Origin: Alteromonas sp. KC3
GTDB taxonomy: Bacteria > Pseudomonadota > Gammaproteobacteria > Enterobacterales > Alteromonadaceae
Length of the DNA stretch: 64,000 nucleotides
NCBI RefSeq assembly: GCF_016756315.1
Contig: NZ_AP024235.1
Span: forward strand, 930,001 to 994,000
Reading direction: 5' to 3'
How positions within the stretch are numbered: the stretch's first letter is position 1; each line of letters opens with the position of its first letter. The notes beneath the pieces are model-generated. The model did no database searches and had not been told where the DNA came from. It worked only from the letters and a program-made list of their open reading frames with translations. Of this stretch, positions 61,496-64,000 are shown piece by piece. A program made the translations under genes and the position numbers.

Positions 61496-62929
61496 TTAGC
61501 GTGGTTGGTAGCCTTCATGCTCGTTGTTTATTGTATAAAAGCTAGCGACTGCGCTCTCTCCCTCTTCAGCTGAATTGTTCACATGATAAACGCCGACCTT
61601 AAAATATAAATATTGGTCTTCTTCATTGTAACCACTGTTTTCCATATTCACAGAGCGTGTGACGTCAGATTTTCCGTCTCTTGATATGGTTACATTGAGT
61701 GTATTGCCCTGTGTATCAATGGTATAAGAGAAGCGCTCATTTAGGGCTATGCCGTCTGTCGGATTTGGCGCGTTGCTGTCTCTTGAACCAATCATTTCTA
61801 TCCAAATCTCTTCTTTATCTGTCCCGTCAGAAACGTTGGCGCGTCGTTCATGTGCGAAGTATATAGAGCCAAGGTTATTATTGGGAAGCTTGCGATAGTA
61901 TAGACGTACAGGTTCATCGTCGTTGGCATGTATCTGACCAATAATAACGCGTCCTATTTGGTAATTTTCGCCAGTCGTGGTGACTTGATTAACTGACATG
62001 GAAACGTGTAATCGACCGTCTACGCCGCCCGACTTGTCTTGATTCGACTGTGTTGCAGAGGAGAGTACCCAATTGTTCTTATTGACGCCCTGCGTGCTTA
62101 TATCAGTGTTTCCACGTCTTAGCATCTCTCGCAGTTCAACACGCACATAGTTTGTATTTGTAGATGTTTTGAAGCCAACTGTTGGCGAACGCATAACCAG
62201 TGCGCCATCTTTGCTTACGTAGAAGTATTCAGAATGCGTGAAGCCATTGGCCAGTCTGCTCTCACTGATATTGTCGGCGGTACCAGAATCATCGTCGTCA
62301 GTCGGTATGCTGAGATACCAGTCTTGTAAATCTATGCCGATTGAGTCGGTGGTAGTTGATGATATCTCGCCATCACCTTCAGAGCAGTTGAATACATCTA
62401 CTTCAACAATGGCGTTATCACTATTTACGCTATTACCAAAGCCGGTTATACGAACAAAGCGCGCCGTGATTGGTGTGGGCAATGCAAAGAGTTCGAACCC
62501 AGCAAGTTGGGTGTTAGAGTCTACATTAGATAGCTGGGAATGCCAGGAATCCCCGTCTAATGACGTTTCTACTGAAAACCGATAAGCACGCGATTCGCTT
62601 TGATACCACTTAATTTGCAACGAACCCACTTGTTGTTCGCTTTTCAGCTGAAGTGTTAGTGCGTTGCCTGTACCTGTCGACTGCCAGCGCGACGTGCTCG
62701 TTGTGTCATTGTCCACAGCATTTGATGGGGTAAAGCGAGTATCGTCATTTAGACCCGTTGCGCTAACCTCTTCAATAGGCTGGTTGATACAGCTGACGCT
62801 GTTATCTTGAGGTGATGTACTTGGCTGTGAAGGAACATCGCTTGGTGTTTGTACTGATGTCGAAGATGAAGACGAGCCACAACCATTTAATAAAATACAT
62901 GCAGATAAAAGTGCAACGAAACGAGCCAT
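61496..62929 (-). CDS. PL7 alginate lyase with discoidin-like domain, lipoprotein
   Basis: Surface alginate lyase of family PL7. Lipobox LLNGC (Cys17) then a Ser/Pro-rich linker (20-45). Residues about 50-180 form an F5/8 type C (CBM32-like) carbohydrate-binding domain (TSTSRWQSTGTGNALTLQL; FVRITGFGNS). The PL7 jelly-roll begins near 200: the RxELR motif (Arg263, VRVELREML), QIH (Gln332-His334, in IGQIHAND) and YFKVGVYHV (Tyr442-Lys444, Tyr448) are all present; the last motif ends HVN rather than the usual NQ. It lies behind a TonB receptor, and a terminator separates the two. Confidence 0.9.
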   Translation of the reverse strand: MARFVALLSACILLNGCGSSSSSTSVQTPSDVPSQPSTSPQDNSVSCINQPIEEVSATGLNDDTRFTPSNAVDNDTTSTSRWQSTGTGNALTLQLKSEQQVGSLQIKWYQSESRAYRFSVETSLDGDSWHSQLSNVDSNTQLAGFELFALPTPITARFVRITGFGNSVNSDNAIVEVDVFNCSEGDGEISSTTTDSIGIDLQDWYLSIPTDDDDSGTADNISESRLANGFTHSEYFYVSKDGALVMRSPTVGFKTSTNTNYVRVELREMLRRGNTDISTQGVNKNNWVLSSATQSNQDKSGGVDGRLHVSMSVNQVTTTGENYQIGRVIIGQIHANDDEPVRLYYRKLPNNNLGSIYFAHERRANVSDGTDKEEIWIEMIGSRDSNAPNPTDGIALNERFSYTIDTQGNTLNVTISRDGKSDVTRSVNMENSGYNEEDQYLYFKVGVYHVNNSAEEGESAVASFYTINNEHEGYQPR

Positions 62930-62952
62930 AGCCTTTCCTTACCCAATTCAAC

Positions 62953-62975
62953 AAAAAAATGGGCCCTAGGGCCCA
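62953..62975 (-). terminator. Terminator between TonB receptor and PL7 gene
   Basis: TGGGCC/GGCCCA around CTAG (62960-62975), followed in the minus direction by a T-run (62959-62953). The PL7 gene would then need its own promoter or read-through. Confidence 0.75.
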
Positions 62976-62997
62976 AATACTCACAGCGAAACTAACA

Positions 62998-64000
62998 CTA
63001 GTAACGGAATTGCACGCCCGCGAACACTCTTGGACCATACACATTAATTTCAGCAAAATTGTCTTGTGTGGGGCGGTACTGGCGTCTTGGCTCGTCAAAT
63101 ATATTGATAGCCTCTAGGCTGAATTTCCAGTTTCTGTTCAAGCGATAAGAAACACGTGCCTCGAATACTTCTGTATCGCCAATGAAGCGAATAGCGCCAG
63201 GAGTATTGACGAACTGTTGGAAGTAGTTGCTTCTGTACTTGTAGTTCAATGAAGCACTGAGGTCTTCCCATTGGTAGTAAAGCTGTGTAGAGAGCACGTG
63301 CTCGGAAAAACCAAAGAGGTTAGCTGGCGCTACAATACCCGTACGCGAGATAAGGTCTCCAGTGCTTGGGTCAATAACAGTAGAGTCGCCAAAATTCTCA
63401 TCTTCGAATTCAAAATTTGAATCTGCATAGTTGTAGCTTAGCTTAATACCGAAACCACTCAGCCAGTTATCTAAGTACGAGAATGAATGGGTTGCAGTGA
63501 TCTCGGCTCCATAAATGGTGCTGGTGTCATCACTGGTTTGTGGTGCTGTTACAATCGTTTCTAATTCTTCACCATCAACTTCAAATATCTCTGTTTGAGA
63601 GGTATTCGAGAAGCCGCCTTCAAAGCTCTTGTAATATAAGCCAAGCGCAAGAATGGTATCTTCATTAGGGTACCACTCTATTGCAGTATCTACATTCCAA
63701 GATAAAAACGGTTCTAATACTGGGTTACCTACCGCGACAGCACGTGCCAATGCATCTGAAATCTCGCCAGTATCACTGTCTTCGTCGAGACCCAAGAAGT
63801 TGCGACCAAAGCCTAAGTCCGAAGGATCTGGACGAGACAATCCGCGATAGAGTGCACCACGAAACATGACATCGTCTGAAATATCAACAATAAGGTTAAA
63901 GCTTGGTAAAAACTCTGTGTAATCACCACCACCTTCTACTTGAATGAGTTCATCGGTAATGGGAGCGATACCCGTTATCAAGCCATTTTCATCTCGTGTA
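62998..64000 (-). CDS. TonB-dependent receptor, C-terminal part (cut by window edge)
   Basis: The reading frame is open to the window edge, so the N-terminus, plug and signal are missing. Visible are barrel strands of a proteobacterial-type receptor: FLPSFNLIVDISDDVMFRGA, LSRPDPSDLGFGRN, WNVDTAIEWYPNEDTILALG, and the end YGPRVFAGVQFRY with a terminal aromatic residue. In the locus it probably imports alginate oligomers with the neighbouring PL7 lyase. It is not a copy of the receptor at 48.2 kb by these motifs. Confidence 0.85.
   Translation of the reverse strand, partial: TRDENGLITGIAPITDELIQVEGGGDYTEFLPSFNLIVDISDDVMFRGALYRGLSRPDPSDLGFGRNFLGLDEDSDTGEISDALARAVAVGNPVLEPFLSWNVDTAIEWYPNEDTILALGLYYKSFEGGFSNTSQTEIFEVDGEELETIVTAPQTSDDTSTIYGAEITATHSFSYLDNWLSGFGIKLSYNYADSNFEFEDENFGDSTVIDPSTGDLISRTGIVAPANLFGFSEHVLSTQLYYQWEDLSASLNYKYRSNYFQQFVNTPGAIRFIGDTEVFEARVSYRLNRNWKFSLEAINIFDEPRRQYRPTQDNFAEINVYGPRVFAGVQFRY

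Overview
The window looks like a chromosomal segment of a marine gammaproteobacterium of the Alteromonas/Glaciecola type. This is inferred from gene content and family resemblance (SrmB, HemW, RdgB, LeuABCD, DUF3718, DUF2884, PA2778/PA2779 pair, GspA/GspB, a two-domain PL6 alginate lyase), not from a database search. Most genes are intact and closely packed.

Layout. 1-7.6 kb: PA2779/PA2778 pair, an MscS channel, a PEP-CTERM-type protein and a secreted pullulanase. 7.6-9.5 kb: a broken SDR gene, an MdaB-like flavoprotein and a LysR regulator. 9.5-14.7 kb: a gene-poor accessory stretch with a coupled pair of unknown genes, then a coupled sugar transferase and B12 radical SAM gene, ending at the 3' side of a tRNA-Ile2(CAU) gene. 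15.0-19.8 kb: a large surface protein with a GlyGly-CTERM tail, divergent from an MbnP/MbnH-type copper-protein and di-haem enzyme pair. 19.9-29.6 kb: small secreted and hypothetical proteins, a LytTR regulator next to CidA/LrgB, a response regulator fused to a CheC-like domain with a PAS partner, two DUF1566 proteins and a DUF2884 protein. 29.7-41.7 kb: housekeeping (HemW, RdgB, SrmB, Cca) plus DUF2975/XRE, a WD40 lipoprotein, GspA/GspB and an atypical HD-GYP protein. 41.8-46.8 kb: the leuABCD operon with a complete attenuator (promoter, leucine-rich leader peptide, alternative hairpins). 47.0-64.0 kb: an alginate utilisation locus.

Alginate pathway. Outer-membrane TonB receptors (48.2 kb and the one cut by the right edge) would import oligomers made by the surface PL7 lyase; PL6 and PL17 lyases reduce them to unsaturated monouronate; KdgF opens these to DEH; a 3-hydroxyisobutyrate-dehydrogenase-type reductase makes KDG; KdgK and Eda convert it to pyruvate and glyceraldehyde-3-phosphate; an MFS protein carries monomers across the inner membrane. 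A GntR/FCD regulator closes the block. TTGGT-N3-ACCAA-like palindromes recur upstream of the receptor, upstream of the reductase operon and upstream of the regulator, which suggests one regulon.

Most interesting: the leu attenuator, the shared alginate operator motif and the unknown gene beside it, the MbnP/MbnH locus with its GlyGly-CTERM partner, GspB carrying the same N-terminal domain as the neighbouring HD-GYP protein, Cca without its HD residues, and the coupled unknown and sugar-transferase/radical-SAM pairs beside tRNA-Ile2.
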